DNA from: Deltaproteobacteria bacterium
GTDB lineage: Bacteria; Myxococcota_A; UBA9160; JAJDAL01
Assembly (NCBI GenBank): GCA_029261875.1
Contig: JAJDAL010000025.1
Span: 62,001 to 126,000, forward strand
Direction of reading: 5' to 3'
Length of the DNA: 64,000 nucleotides
In this document: in pieces, positions 8,612 to 16,354 of the stretch
Layout of the letters: the number at the start of each line of letters is the position of its first letter
Position numbering within the stretch: the stretch's first letter is position 1
Made by a program: the position numbers and the translations under genes
The notes under the pieces: model-generated
The model's input: the letters and a program-made list of their open reading frames with translations, nothing else
Databases searched by the model: none
Told to the model about the DNA's origin: nothing

Positions 8612-9959
8612 ATCCCATCCCGAGACTCAGTTCATCCGGCTTCTCGCCCGAGCGCGGCGAGAAGTTTCGGTACTCGGCTTTGAGCACCACGTTCGGATGC
8701 GGCTTGAAGGTCAAGCCAGGGTTGAGGAGCCAAAACGAATTCGCCCGATCCGGCGTGAAGCCGGACGGAACTTCGAATTGCGTGTCGACGTATTCGAGCC
8801 GGAAGAACGGGGACAAGCTCTTGTCGTTGTTGCCGAACAAGAGCTCCCAGATGTCGTAGGCGCCTTCGACGTACCCGCCGAGCATCGTCTCCGCTACGGG
8901 CCGCGTGCTCGCCAATCCGAGCGCCGTCGAGAGGTCCCGCGCATCCGAAAGTTGGGAGAGGGCAAACAGTGCGCGCGCGTGCCAGGGGCCGCTTCGATAT
9001 TGGCTGTGCACTTCGAACAGGCTGAGTTGTGCGTCAGGGATGTCGACGCCGCCCACGGTCTGGTCCTGTCCCGAATCGCCGATGTACGCGGAGCCACCGA
9101 GCAGCCATTCGTCCGTGGGCGTCCAGTCGAGGCGCCCCACAAACGCCAGGTCTTCCGAGAACGCGCGATTGCCCTGCTGGCGTCCACCGCGGATGCCCGA
9201 GGAACTGAAGCCCCGCGCGTTGAAGCCCGTCACCGCGTACGCGCGATATTCCAGGCTCTCGCCGATGCGCCCGAAAATGCCCGCTCCGTTTTCCCGCCAG
9301 GTGCTGGGCAAGATGCGCCGCTCGGTTTCGGGCCGCTGCACGCCGTGAAAGAAAGGCGGCTCGTGGATTTCGTTCAGGAAGCCCATGGGGAGCAGCAACA
9401 TGCCCGCCCGCGCATTGATGGCTTCGTTGAAGAAGAAATCGAGGGCCGCGAACTCCACCGACACGCTGCCGCCTCCGGAGCTGCTGGTGCTGCTCGTGGT
9501 GGCGTGTTCGAATTCGATTTCCGCGTTGAAGAGGATCGATTCGTTGAACTTGTACCCCATGTACATGACGAAGCGGAGAAAGTCGGATTGGTCGAGCTGT
9601 TGGTTCGATACCGACGTTCCACCCACACTGTTGCTGCCGGAACCCGAGTCGCCGATGTAGTTGGTGTAATAGGCTTCGCCGTAGCCGCCGATCGAGAGCC
9701 CGCGGTCGATGCCGTAGATCTTCGAAGCCGCCGGTCCCAGACCGTAAGCGCTCGATAGCTCTTTCTCTTCCGGAACCGAAACTTCCATGCGAACGCGCGA
9801 GAGCTCGCTGGCCAGAATGTCGACCTTGCGTTCGAGATCCTCGATCCGATCGTCGCGCACGCGGATTTCATCGCCTGTTGTTGCGACCTCGTCCGCAAAC
9901 GCCACCGGCGCAAATCCGCCCACCAACATCAGGAATGCCAATATTCGTGCTCGAGCCAT
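8601..9959 (-). CDS. Outer-membrane beta-barrel protein of the flavinylation module
   Basis: 452 residues starting at the ATG at 9959, which has a good ribosome binding site (GGAGGG); the open frame runs further but upstream codons are not protein-like. Residues 1-22 are a signal peptide cut after AFA. Residues about 28-62 form a short coiled coil (EIRVRDDRIEDLERKVDIL), as in porins that are tethered to peptidoglycan or trimerise. The remainder is rich in alternating aromatic/polar strands and ends in GMGFAF, with the terminal Phe expected of BAM substrates. It resembles phosphate-porin/OprP-like barrels of uncertain specificity. It is the first large gene of the module behind the Fur box, which suggests a role in uptake of an iron source or a redox mediator. 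Confidence 0.85.
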   Translation of the reverse strand: MARARILAFLMLVGGFAPVAFADEVATTGDEIRVRDDRIEDLERKVDILASELSRVRMEVSVPEEKELSSAYGLGPAASKIYGIDRGLSIGGYGEAYYTNYIGDSGSGSNSVGGTSVSNQQLDQSDFLRFVMYMGYKFNESILFNAEIEFEHATTSSTSSSGGGSVSVEFAALDFFFNEAINARAGMLLLPMGFLNEIHEPPFFHGVQRPETERRILPSTWRENGAGIFGRIGESLEYRAYAVTGFNARGFSSSGIRGGRQQGNRAFSEDLAFVGRLDWTPTDEWLLGGSAYIGDSGQDQTVGGVDIPDAQLSLFEVHSQYRSGPWHARALFALSQLSDARDLSTALGLASTRPVAETMLGGYVEGAYDIWELLFGNNDKSLSPFFRLEYVDTQFEVPSGFTPDRANSFWLLNPGLTFKPHPNVVLKAEYRNFSPRSGEKPDELSLGMGFAF

Positions 9960-10041
9960 CGCGCCCTCCGGGACCGCCGGGGTCCAGGTCGGGGCGCGGG
10001 GCTCGGGGCCTCTGGCCTCTGAATTTCGAATCGCGCGCGGT

Positions 10042-10272
10042 TCACCGGGCAGCGGCCTCCGCGCGGAAGGCAAGGGTGCTGGGGGAGGGGTCTTCCAGGG
10101 GAATCAAATGCGTGCGCTTACAGCGCCGACAGCGCAGCTCCACGGCCCCATCGACGACCCGGGCCAACAGGCTGCCGCAATGACAGCGGCAATCGCCGGT
10201 GTGTCCCCCCGGGGGTTTCGTTTGTGCGGTGTCCAGCCTCTGGGCGCGAGCGCGATCCACAGCCCCATCCAT
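10042..10272 (-). CDS. Com-like small zinc-ribbon protein
   Basis: A 76-residue protein whose C-terminal half (CGSLLARVVDGAVELRCRRCK) matches the Com family of small zinc-finger proteins, named after the Mu translational activator. Cys28, Cys30, Cys32 in the first knuckle and Cys48, Cys51 in the second can bind zinc; the first knuckle has an unusual C-x-C-x-C spacing instead of CxxC. The ATG at 10272 is chosen because upstream codons of the long open frame are not protein-like; an in-frame GTG lies two codons before it. It lies directly downstream of the Fur box and 82 bp before the porin-like gene, so it is probably the first gene of that operon. It could be a nucleic-acid-binding regulator of the module. 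Confidence 0.72.
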   Translation of the reverse strand: MDGAVDRARAQRLDTAQTKPPGGHTGDCRCHCGSLLARVVDGAVELRCRRCKRTHLIPLEDPSPSTLAFRAEAAAR

Positions 10273-10317
10273 AATCACGAATTCGCCGAGGTGAAAACCC
10301 TCCGAATTCGAGTTATT

Positions 10318-10342
10318 GAAATTGAAATTGATTTTCAATTTC
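10318..10342. promoter_or_regulatory. Fur box (predicted iron-responsive operator)
   Basis: A 25-bp near-palindrome in an A/T-rich pocket, with 10-bp arms (GAAATTGAAA / TTTCAATTTC) and three central mismatched positions. Its core TGAAATTGATTTTCA (10323-10337) matches 12 of the 14 defined positions of the 7-1-7 Fur consensus TGATAATNATTATCA. It lies 46-70 bp upstream of the Com-like gene, where it would overlap the promoter. A Fur-family gene is present in this window at 18930. Prediction by eye. Confidence 0.8.
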
Positions 10343-10433
10343 GAAAGCGGAGAATAGTCGCGATCCGATCCGGGTGTCAACCATTCCGAGTCGGGTCGAG
10401 ACGAGTGGTTTTTCCGCGAGAAAGTCGCGGGGG

Positions 10434-11414
10434 CTAGCGCCCGCTGAACTCGAAGCTTCCCAGCTCGTGATCGTCGGGCACCGGGCCCAGGTCGCCGATC
10501 ATGCACTTCACGGAGCCGCCGCCCTTCTTGAGGAACTCGGAGACGTCGACGGTGACCGGGGTGACGCCGCATTCTTTTACCTGGGCGCGCAGGCGTTGGG
10601 AGACGCCTTCGGGCATGACGAGGAAGCTTTCGTCGCCCTGGTTGAGGGTGAAGGAATTGGCGGCGTAGCGTTCGGCGTCTTCTTGTCCGATCGGGATCAA
10701 GAGGTCTTCGTCGATGTTGTCGCGGAGCACCAGCCAGCCGTCGCTCGAGATGGCTTCTCGGTAGACGAGCAGGTTCTGTCGGCGGTGTCCGAACGCGCAT
10801 AGCGCCGTATCGCCGTGGTAGTGGGCTTCGCGGATCAACTCCGCACGGATGATCTTGTGGTCCGGAACCAGGGCCGACAATTCGACGATCACGCGCAATT
10901 GCGTGCGGAAACCGTAGACGCGTTTCCAGGGCGGGATTCCGAAGCGCGGTACGAAGCGCTGGCGCTCGATGTGGCCGCCCGTGAGGATATAGAGCGGCCC
11001 GCACGGGAAAAAATCGGCTTCGCCTTCGAAACGGTAATTCTCGTCGATGCGCTCGAAGCGGATTCCGGCCTCGCGCAGGACGGTTTCGTAGTGCTTGCGT
11101 TCACCCGCCCGCGTCGGAAGCAGGTTCGATAGGTAGAAGGTCTTCTCGTTCAGCGGTTTTTCGGCGTCGACCGCCAGCTGGAAGCCCGCGTTCGCGGGAT
11201 ACACGAGTCCCGGCTGTTCCGCCGCCGGGGGCACGACGACCACCCGCACGCCGAGATCGCGCAGGGTGTCGCGCAGGCGTTTCCACTGCTCGATGGCGCG
11301 TTCGCGGTCGACCTCGCGCTTGCGTCCCCAGCGATCGCGGGTGTGGGGGTTGGCGCCTCCCACGACGCTGAAGTAGGTCGGGTCTCCCATCAATACGGCG
11401 CGTCGGTAACTCAC
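10434..11414 (-). CDS. DDAH/arginine-deiminase-superfamily guanidino hydrolase (possible AstB substitute)
   Basis: 326 residues of the guanidino-group-modifying (GME) fold. Seen: the YPANAGFQ substrate loop, GEADFFPCG with Glu132, HYHGDTALC with His200 and Asp202, and the C-terminal GGGSVKCM with nucleophile Cys304. This set matches dimethylarginine dimethylaminohydrolase and related COG1834 hydrolases/amidinotransferases, which release citrulline or ornithine-type products from guanidino compounds. The GTG start overlaps the astD stop as GTGA, so it belongs to the operon aminotransferase-astA-astD. Canonical AstB (N-succinylarginine dihydrolase) is a GME protein of about 440 residues with different motifs. 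Here this smaller enzyme occupies its place and may hydrolyse succinylarginine or arginine itself. The substrate is inference. Confidence 0.82.
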   Translation of the reverse strand: MSYRRAVLMGDPTYFSVVGGANPHTRDRWGRKREVDRERAIEQWKRLRDTLRDLGVRVVVVPPAAEQPGLVYPANAGFQLAVDAEKPLNEKTFYLSNLLPTRAGERKHYETVLREAGIRFERIDENYRFEGEADFFPCGPLYILTGGHIERQRFVPRFGIPPWKRVYGFRTQLRVIVELSALVPDHKIIRAELIREAHYHGDTALCAFGHRRQNLLVYREAISSDGWLVLRDNIDEDLLIPIGQEDAERYAANSFTLNQGDESFLVMPEGVSQRLRAQVKECGVTPVTVDVSEFLKKGGGSVKCMIGDLGPVPDDHELGSFEFSGR

Positions 11415-12832
11415 GGCGTCGGCATCCCGGGCGGAAGAAGACTGGGATCGAACCCCGCCTCACTTTCCAAATGCGATTGCGGTTGGGTGCAGTAGATCGA
11501 GGCGCTGACGCCCGCGGGCCGGTCGTTCCCGCTGCGACCTCCGCCGCCGAAGGGCAGCTTGCCGCTGGCGCCCACGGTTCCCTTGTTCCAATTGAGGATA
11601 CCCGTGCGAATGCGGCCGACGCAGCGATCGTAGGCCGCGCGGTCGCGGGTCATGATCGCCGCGGCCAGCCCATATTCCGAGTCGTTGACCGCCGCGATGG
11701 CGTGGTCCACGTCGTCGATCGGGTAGAGCGCCGCTTCGGGGCCGAACATCTCCTCGCGTTGGTAGGCGTGACTCTGTTGCAATTCGCGGAAGCGCACGAG
11801 GCCCGGACCGATGAAGGGCGGGGGAAGTTCGGGGTCGACTTCGAGAATGCGTTCCCCGCCCGCTTCACGCGCGAAGCCGCGCATGCGTACCACACTCTCG
11901 TAGGCGGCCTCACTCACGAGCGGGCCCATGAAGACGCCCTCGTCGAGGGGCATGCCGATGCGCAAGCCGCGCAATACGGCGACGAGCTTGTCGGTGAAGG
12001 CGTCCATCCGGGGCGCGGCGACGAAGAGTCGGCTCGCACAGGTGCAGCGTTGGCCCGTGGTGGCGGCGATGGAGAAGGCGGCCTCGGCTACCGCGAGGTC
12101 GAGGTCCGCATCTTCGAGCACCACCATCGCGTTCTTCCCCCCCATTTCGAGAGCGAGGATCTTGTGCGGTTGATCGAGCGTGGCTTCGCTCAAGGCACGG
12201 CCCACGGCATAGGAACCGGTGAAGAGGACGCCGTCGACGTCCGGGTGGCAAGCCAGGCTTTCGCCGGTCTTGCCGCCGCCCTGGACGACTTCCAGAACCC
12301 CGTCGGGCAAGCCGGCTTCGCGCCAGCGATCCCGCATCCACGCCCCCACCGCCGGCGCTTTGTCGCTCGGCTTGAAGACCACGGTATTGCCCGCCGCCAG
12401 GGCCGGGACGATGTGGCCGTTGGGCAAGTGTGCGGGGAAGTTGAAGGGGCCCAGTACGGCGAGGACGCCGCGCGGGTGGTAGGTGGCGCGCGCGCCTCCG
12501 CCCACGTCGATGTCGGCAATCCACTTCATTCCCGCATCGAGCGATACATCGACTTTGGCGGGAACGAGCGACGCTTCCCCTTTGGCCTCCCACAGGGCTT
12601 TGCCTACTTCGCGCGCAATCAGCGGGGCGAGTTCGGCGGCGCGTTCGCGCGTAATGTCGCGAAATGCGCGCAGGATGCGCGCCCGCGCCTCGTTGCCCGC
12701 ATCGCGCCAGGCCGGGAAAGCCGCTCGAGCGCGCGCGATGGCGCCCTCGACGTCGGAATCCGACGCCACGGGGAAACGACCGATTTCATCGCTCGGGTCG
12801 GCGGGCGAGAGACTGACGATCGAATCGCTCAC
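11411..12832 (-). CDS. astD: Succinylglutamate-semialdehyde dehydrogenase-like ALDH
   Basis: 473 residues of the aldehyde dehydrogenase superfamily. Seen: the NAD-binding FNFPAHLPNGHIVPALAAGN and KPSDKAPAV stretches, GSYAVGRAL, the general base Glu in LEMGGKNAMV and the catalytic Cys in TGQRCTCASRL. The FPAHLPNGH signature and overall length (E. coli AstD 492) point to AstD, which oxidises N-succinylglutamate semialdehyde to N-succinylglutamate. The GTG start at 12832 gives the expected N-terminus (SDSIVSLSPADPSDEIGRFP); the open frame extends beyond it but is not coding. It starts 10 bp after the astA stop and overlaps the next gene by 4 bp. Assignment to the AST pathway rests on astA next door. 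Confidence 0.88.
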   Translation of the reverse strand: MSDSIVSLSPADPSDEIGRFPVASDSDVEGAIARARAAFPAWRDAGNEARARILRAFRDITRERAAELAPLIAREVGKALWEAKGEASLVPAKVDVSLDAGMKWIADIDVGGGARATYHPRGVLAVLGPFNFPAHLPNGHIVPALAAGNTVVFKPSDKAPAVGAWMRDRWREAGLPDGVLEVVQGGGKTGESLACHPDVDGVLFTGSYAVGRALSEATLDQPHKILALEMGGKNAMVVLEDADLDLAVAEAAFSIAATTGQRCTCASRLFVAAPRMDAFTDKLVAVLRGLRIGMPLDEGVFMGPLVSEAAYESVVRMRGFAREAGGERILEVDPELPPPFIGPGLVRFRELQQSHAYQREEMFGPEAALYPIDDVDHAIAAVNDSEYGLAAAIMTRDRAAYDRCVGRIRTGILNWNKGTVGASGKLPFGGGGRSGNDRPAGVSASIYCTQPQSHLESEAGFDPSLLPPGMPTP

Positions 12833-12842
12833 GAAGACCTCA

Positions 12843-13859
12843 CTACGGAAGGGGAGTGACGGCAACTTTGTCGCCGGCGCCAACCCCAAGCGCATCGCGT
12901 AGGGATTTCGAGACCGCGGGCATTCCGTCCCGCGCCAACGGCACCACCGTGGCGCGAAAGCCGAACTCACCCTGGGCGGAAAGCAATGCCAACGGACCTT
13001 GATCGTTCGCGGGTTCCTCGGCGGGAGCAACCGGTAGGACGAATTCGCGTCGTTCGCGCACGGACACGATGGCGTCGCGCGCGGCGCCGTAGTAGGGACC
13101 GCCGTCGAATGGATCCACCTGGTTCAGGGGGTGGAAACCGACTTTCTCGAGAATCCGCACGGCCGCGACCGCGGTTTCGTTCGGTTGGCCGATCATTTCC
13201 TGAACGTTTTCCGGAAACAGCGCCACGTAAACCGGATCCTGGGGAAACAGGTCGGCGATGAACTGCTTCGTTTGTCCGGAAAGTCGATCGGCTTCCTTGT
13301 AGGAAAGACCGGTGAATTTGGCGCCGAAGGCATCCCACAAGAGATTCTGTCCCGGTGCTTCGAAGGGCGAGAGCATTTCCGCGATCACCTGCATCTGAAA
13401 CCACGACGGATGGGCGGAGATGAATGCGAAGCGCACGATCGACAGGGCCTTGCCGCACTTCGTCGGATGTCGTCGATAGGTGGGATCGAGGATCAATCCC
13501 CCGATCTCCGTGGGGCCGTCTTCGCTGGAGCGCAGGCGCAACCGCTGGTGGGAGAAGCTCCGGCCGAGTTCTGCGCTGCGCCGCTCTTCGCTGGACACTT
13601 CCAACCAGTAGTAGGGTGCTTCGGGGGAGCCGAGCTTGGCCATGATGGTCGACGTACCGATGCAGCGACGGGCTTCGGTGTCTTCGAGCACGAAGACGAA
13701 CGTGCCCGGTCGCAGTTCGTCGGCGAAGGACCGCAGGGACTGTTCGATGCGCCCCTCGAGAAAATCGCGTTCCGCCGGCAGATTGACGGAATCGAGTTGC
13801 GTCGCCAGGGCCACCAGCGAGTCGATGTCGCTGGCCGCTACCGGACGCAGGATCAGCAC
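12843..13859 (-). CDS. astA: Arginine N-succinyltransferase
   Basis: 338 residues, close to the family length of about 340. Diagnostic stretches include LRPVAASDIDSLVALA at the N-terminus, EIGGLILDPTYRR, RFAFISAHP and the LFPQDPVYVALFPENVQ-type region, all typical of AstA/AruF/AruG. The enzyme transfers succinyl from succinyl-CoA to arginine (or ornithine), the first step of the AST pathway. The GTG start at 13859 overlaps the stop of the aminotransferase gene by 7 bp. The operon order aminotransferase-astA-astD is that of classical ast operons, which supports the function. Whether arginine or ornithine is preferred cannot be read from sequence. Confidence 0.93.
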   Translation of the reverse strand: MLILRPVAASDIDSLVALATQLDSVNLPAERDFLEGRIEQSLRSFADELRPGTFVFVLEDTEARRCIGTSTIMAKLGSPEAPYYWLEVSSEERRSAELGRSFSHQRLRLRSSEDGPTEIGGLILDPTYRRHPTKCGKALSIVRFAFISAHPSWFQMQVIAEMLSPFEAPGQNLLWDAFGAKFTGLSYKEADRLSGQTKQFIADLFPQDPVYVALFPENVQEMIGQPNETAVAAVRILEKVGFHPLNQVDPFDGGPYYGAARDAIVSVRERREFVLPVAPAEEPANDQGPLALLSAQGEFGFRATVVPLARDGMPAVSKSLRDALGVGAGDKVAVTPLP

Positions 13860-15232
13860 GGAAGGTTCTTTTCGTCTCCGACGTGGCGCATGGCCTTTTC
13901 CAACATGGCGAAACCGGCCTCGAGTTCCTCGTCGGTTGTGTTCACAGGCAGCAGCATGCGGAGCTTCGTCGGGCTCTGCCCGGCGCTGAACAGGAGCAGG
14001 CCCTCTTCGTAGGCTGCCGCCAGCACGTCTCTTACGATTTCCGGGCTGCCGTCGAAGGGCACCAGGGCGTGCATGGCACCGATGCCCGAATGGGCGCCCA
14101 CGGCTTTGGGCATGCGCTTGCGCAGCGACGCGATGCGTTTTTCGACGCGACGTCCAAGGACCGCGACGCGCCCCTCCGCACCCAGGTACCCCTCTTCTTC
14201 CATGCGTTCGATGATCCGGGCTCCGACCGCCATCCCGACGCTCGACCCCGCATAGGTGCCGGCGATCAAGCCCGGTCGGGGGTTGTAGCGCTTGGTGAAC
14301 AAGACCGCGCTGCCCTGAAGCATCTTGCCCACCGTGACGACGTCGACGTACTCCTCGAGTCCCAGGGTCTTGAAGGCGAACAGTTCTCCCGTGCGACCGA
14401 AGGTCTGCACTTCGTCGACCCACACCGCGAGACCCGCTTCCTTGCAACGCGTCATCAAGGCCACGAAGAACTCGCGCGGCGCCGTGCGGATGCCGCCTTC
14501 GCCCTGCACGAGTTCGAACAGCACGGCGGCAATCTTCTTGGGGTAGTGCTTCAGGTGGATGTCGAGTGCGGTGACGGCCTTTTGCGTCGAATCCGGATCG
14601 TCGGGATCGTAGAACGGGATGTAATGGACGTTTCCGTGGTTCGGGAGGCCTTCGCGAAACTCGGGCTTGTCGGTGATCTCCGCCATGGCGAGGGTGCGGC
14701 CCGCGAAAGCGCGGGAAAAAGCGACGATGCGTTCCGCCGGCGCATGACGCTGATAGATCAGTTTGAGGGCATTCTCGTTGGCGTCGGCACCGGACACCGA
14801 CAACCAACAATGGGGCATGCGTCGGCCGGCTTGACGCACGAGGGCGCGAGACAACGTCAAGTATTCGGGTCCGGGCATCAGGTGCCCCTGAAAAACCGCA
14901 TCGCGCGCGGCGGTCACGACCGCCGTCTCCATGAGATCCGCATCGCAATGGCCAAAACCGTAGACCCCGATCCCGCCGATGAAGTCGAGCTTGGTGGTGC
15001 CGTCAGCGAGGCGCACGCGCGCGCCCTTTCCGCTTTGGGCCGAGAGCAGCGGGAAGGGCAGGGGGCGCCCGCGTCGGCGGCCGATTTCCTGGACGGCATT
15101 CTCGTACGCCTTGGGTTCGAGGGCGTGCCCCGCAGCGACGCCGGCGACGACATCGAGCAGGTTCTGCGCCGCTTCGCGAACGCGGGGATCTTTGGACAAA
15201 GAGTCGAGCGGATTCTTGGTTCGTTTCGTCAT
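13853..15232 (-). CDS. Class III aminotransferase (succinylornithine/ornithine-type)
   Basis: 459 residues, a fold-type I PLP enzyme. Seen: SVSGADANENALKL (phosphate-binding region), LFELVQGEGGIRT, VWVDEVQTFGRTGELFAF with the PLP-contacting Asp, and the Schiff-base Lys in TVGKMLQG. In classical ast operons AstC (about 406 residues) transaminates N-succinylornithine; this protein is longer and of a different subgroup, with an extra N-terminal helix region, so it is not called astC outright. Start at ATG 15232; an ATG at 15292 would add 20 residues without clear homology. It heads the operon and is divergent from the EEP gene. The 207-bp region between them must hold both promoters. Confidence 0.85.
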   Translation of the reverse strand: MTKRTKNPLDSLSKDPRVREAAQNLLDVVAGVAAGHALEPKAYENAVQEIGRRRGRPLPFPLLSAQSGKGARVRLADGTTKLDFIGGIGVYGFGHCDADLMETAVVTAARDAVFQGHLMPGPEYLTLSRALVRQAGRRMPHCWLSVSGADANENALKLIYQRHAPAERIVAFSRAFAGRTLAMAEITDKPEFREGLPNHGNVHYIPFYDPDDPDSTQKAVTALDIHLKHYPKKIAAVLFELVQGEGGIRTAPREFFVALMTRCKEAGLAVWVDEVQTFGRTGELFAFKTLGLEEYVDVVTVGKMLQGSAVLFTKRYNPRPGLIAGTYAGSSVGMAVGARIIERMEEEGYLGAEGRVAVLGRRVEKRIASLRKRMPKAVGAHSGIGAMHALVPFDGSPEIVRDVLAAAYEEGLLLFSAGQSPTKLRMLLPVNTTDEELEAGFAMLEKAMRHVGDEKNLPC

Positions 15233-15439
15233 GGCTGTCCGGATCGTATCGGCCGTTGCTGGCGCCTGCTTGGGCTCTTGCGAAAAAGCCATAAGAGAAT
15301 CGCCGTGCTGGCCCCCGGACTGCTCGTCGCAGCGCCGAAGTGAAATTGCAACGTAGTGTTTTAGCAACGAGTCGGGATTCAGCTGGGCTATGCTTTCTGC
15401 CGAAAAGCCCGGCGGATCCCCGCGCACGAAGAGAAATAC

Positions 15440-16336
15440 GTGGCCAAGTCCTCACAGCGAAAAAAGGGTGCCATCGCGAAGGCGACCACCACGGCGGCCA
15501 ATGCCGCCCGTCGCCAGCTGGCGCGCCGAACCAAGCGAACCCAAACCGACGAGTTCGCCGAGCGCCGCGAGTTGCTGGCCAGTTCGACCCCCTATCTGGG
15601 CCTCGTCCACGCACCCCTTACCCCCCAACAGCTGCCCCCCATGGGCGATGAAGTTCGCGTGGCGAGTTACAACGTGCACCGTTGGACGGGGATCAACGGT
15701 CGTGCGGCCCCGGATCCGGCCCGTGCGGCCTTCGTGATCTCCGAATTGGGTGCCGACATCATCGCCCTGCAGGAAGTGCTGCGACCCTTTGGCGCCGAGG
15801 ATCCCCTCGCGCGCCTCGCCAACGCACTCCACCTCTACGCCGCGTTCGGGGTCACGCGGATTCACACCCGCGGCGAACTCGGCAATGCGATCCTCTCGCG
15901 TTGGCCCGTAAAGAGCGCGTACACGGTGGATCTCACCTTTTCGCGGATCGAGCGTCGCGCGGCGGTCGTGGTGCAAATCGAAGGGGAACGCGATCTGTCG
16001 GTCGTCGCGACCCACCTCGCTTTGGTGGACCGCACGCGACGCCAGCAGGTCAAGACGCTGTTGGAACTTCCGCAAATTCGCGACAACCCGGTCGTGCTGG
16101 TGGGCGACATGAACGCCTGGCGTCGCTGCAAAGCCACCCGCGAACTCGACCGCGAACTCGATACCGCGCATCACAACCGCGCCTGGCCGCTCACGTTCCC
16201 GTCGACGCGCCCCATGCTGGCCCTCGACCGGATCTACGCCCAGGACGCCAAGGTGATCGACCTTCGTGCGCACGCGACCGCGGCGTCTCACCGCGCTTCG
16301 GATCACCTGCCCATCGTCGCCCGGGTCTCGCTCTAG
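15440..16336 (+). CDS. Endonuclease/exonuclease/phosphatase (EEP) family protein with basic N-tail
   Basis: 298 residues. Residues about 65-298 form an EEP domain: VASYNVHRW (metal Asn), IIALQEVL (metal Glu), THLALVDRTRR, VGDMNAW (Asp/Asn pair) and the closing HRASDHLPIVA with catalytic Asp-His. The family includes DNases, sphingomyelinases and deadenylase-like enzymes; the substrate is unknown. Residues 1-45 are an unusual Lys/Arg/Ala-rich tail with no signal peptide (MAKSSQRKKGAIAKATTTAA), suggesting a cytoplasmic protein that contacts nucleic acid. GTG start with a GAAGAG ribosome site. It is convergent with the MATE gene, with 18 bp between stops. Confidence 0.85.
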   Translation: MAKSSQRKKGAIAKATTTAANAARRQLARRTKRTQTDEFAERRELLASSTPYLGLVHAPLTPQQLPPMGDEVRVASYNVHRWTGINGRAAPDPARAAFVISELGADIIALQEVLRPFGAEDPLARLANALHLYAAFGVTRIHTRGELGNAILSRWPVKSAYTVDLTFSRIERRAAVVVQIEGERDLSVVATHLALVDRTRRQQVKTLLELPQIRDNPVVLVGDMNAWRRCKATRELDRELDTAHHNRAWPLTFPSTRPMLALDRIYAQDAKVIDLRAHATAASHRASDHLPIVARVSL

Positions 16337-16354
16337 GGGCCGCGTCCAGGGCGT

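Noticed and set aside
8547-9758. 403-codon open frame on the plus strand
   Set aside because: Antisense to the beta-barrel gene, which has signal peptide and terminal Phe.
10273-11004. Upstream extension of the Com-like frame
   Set aside because: It runs antiparallel in codon phase through the DDAH-like gene and across the Fur box; only the last 76 codons look like protein.
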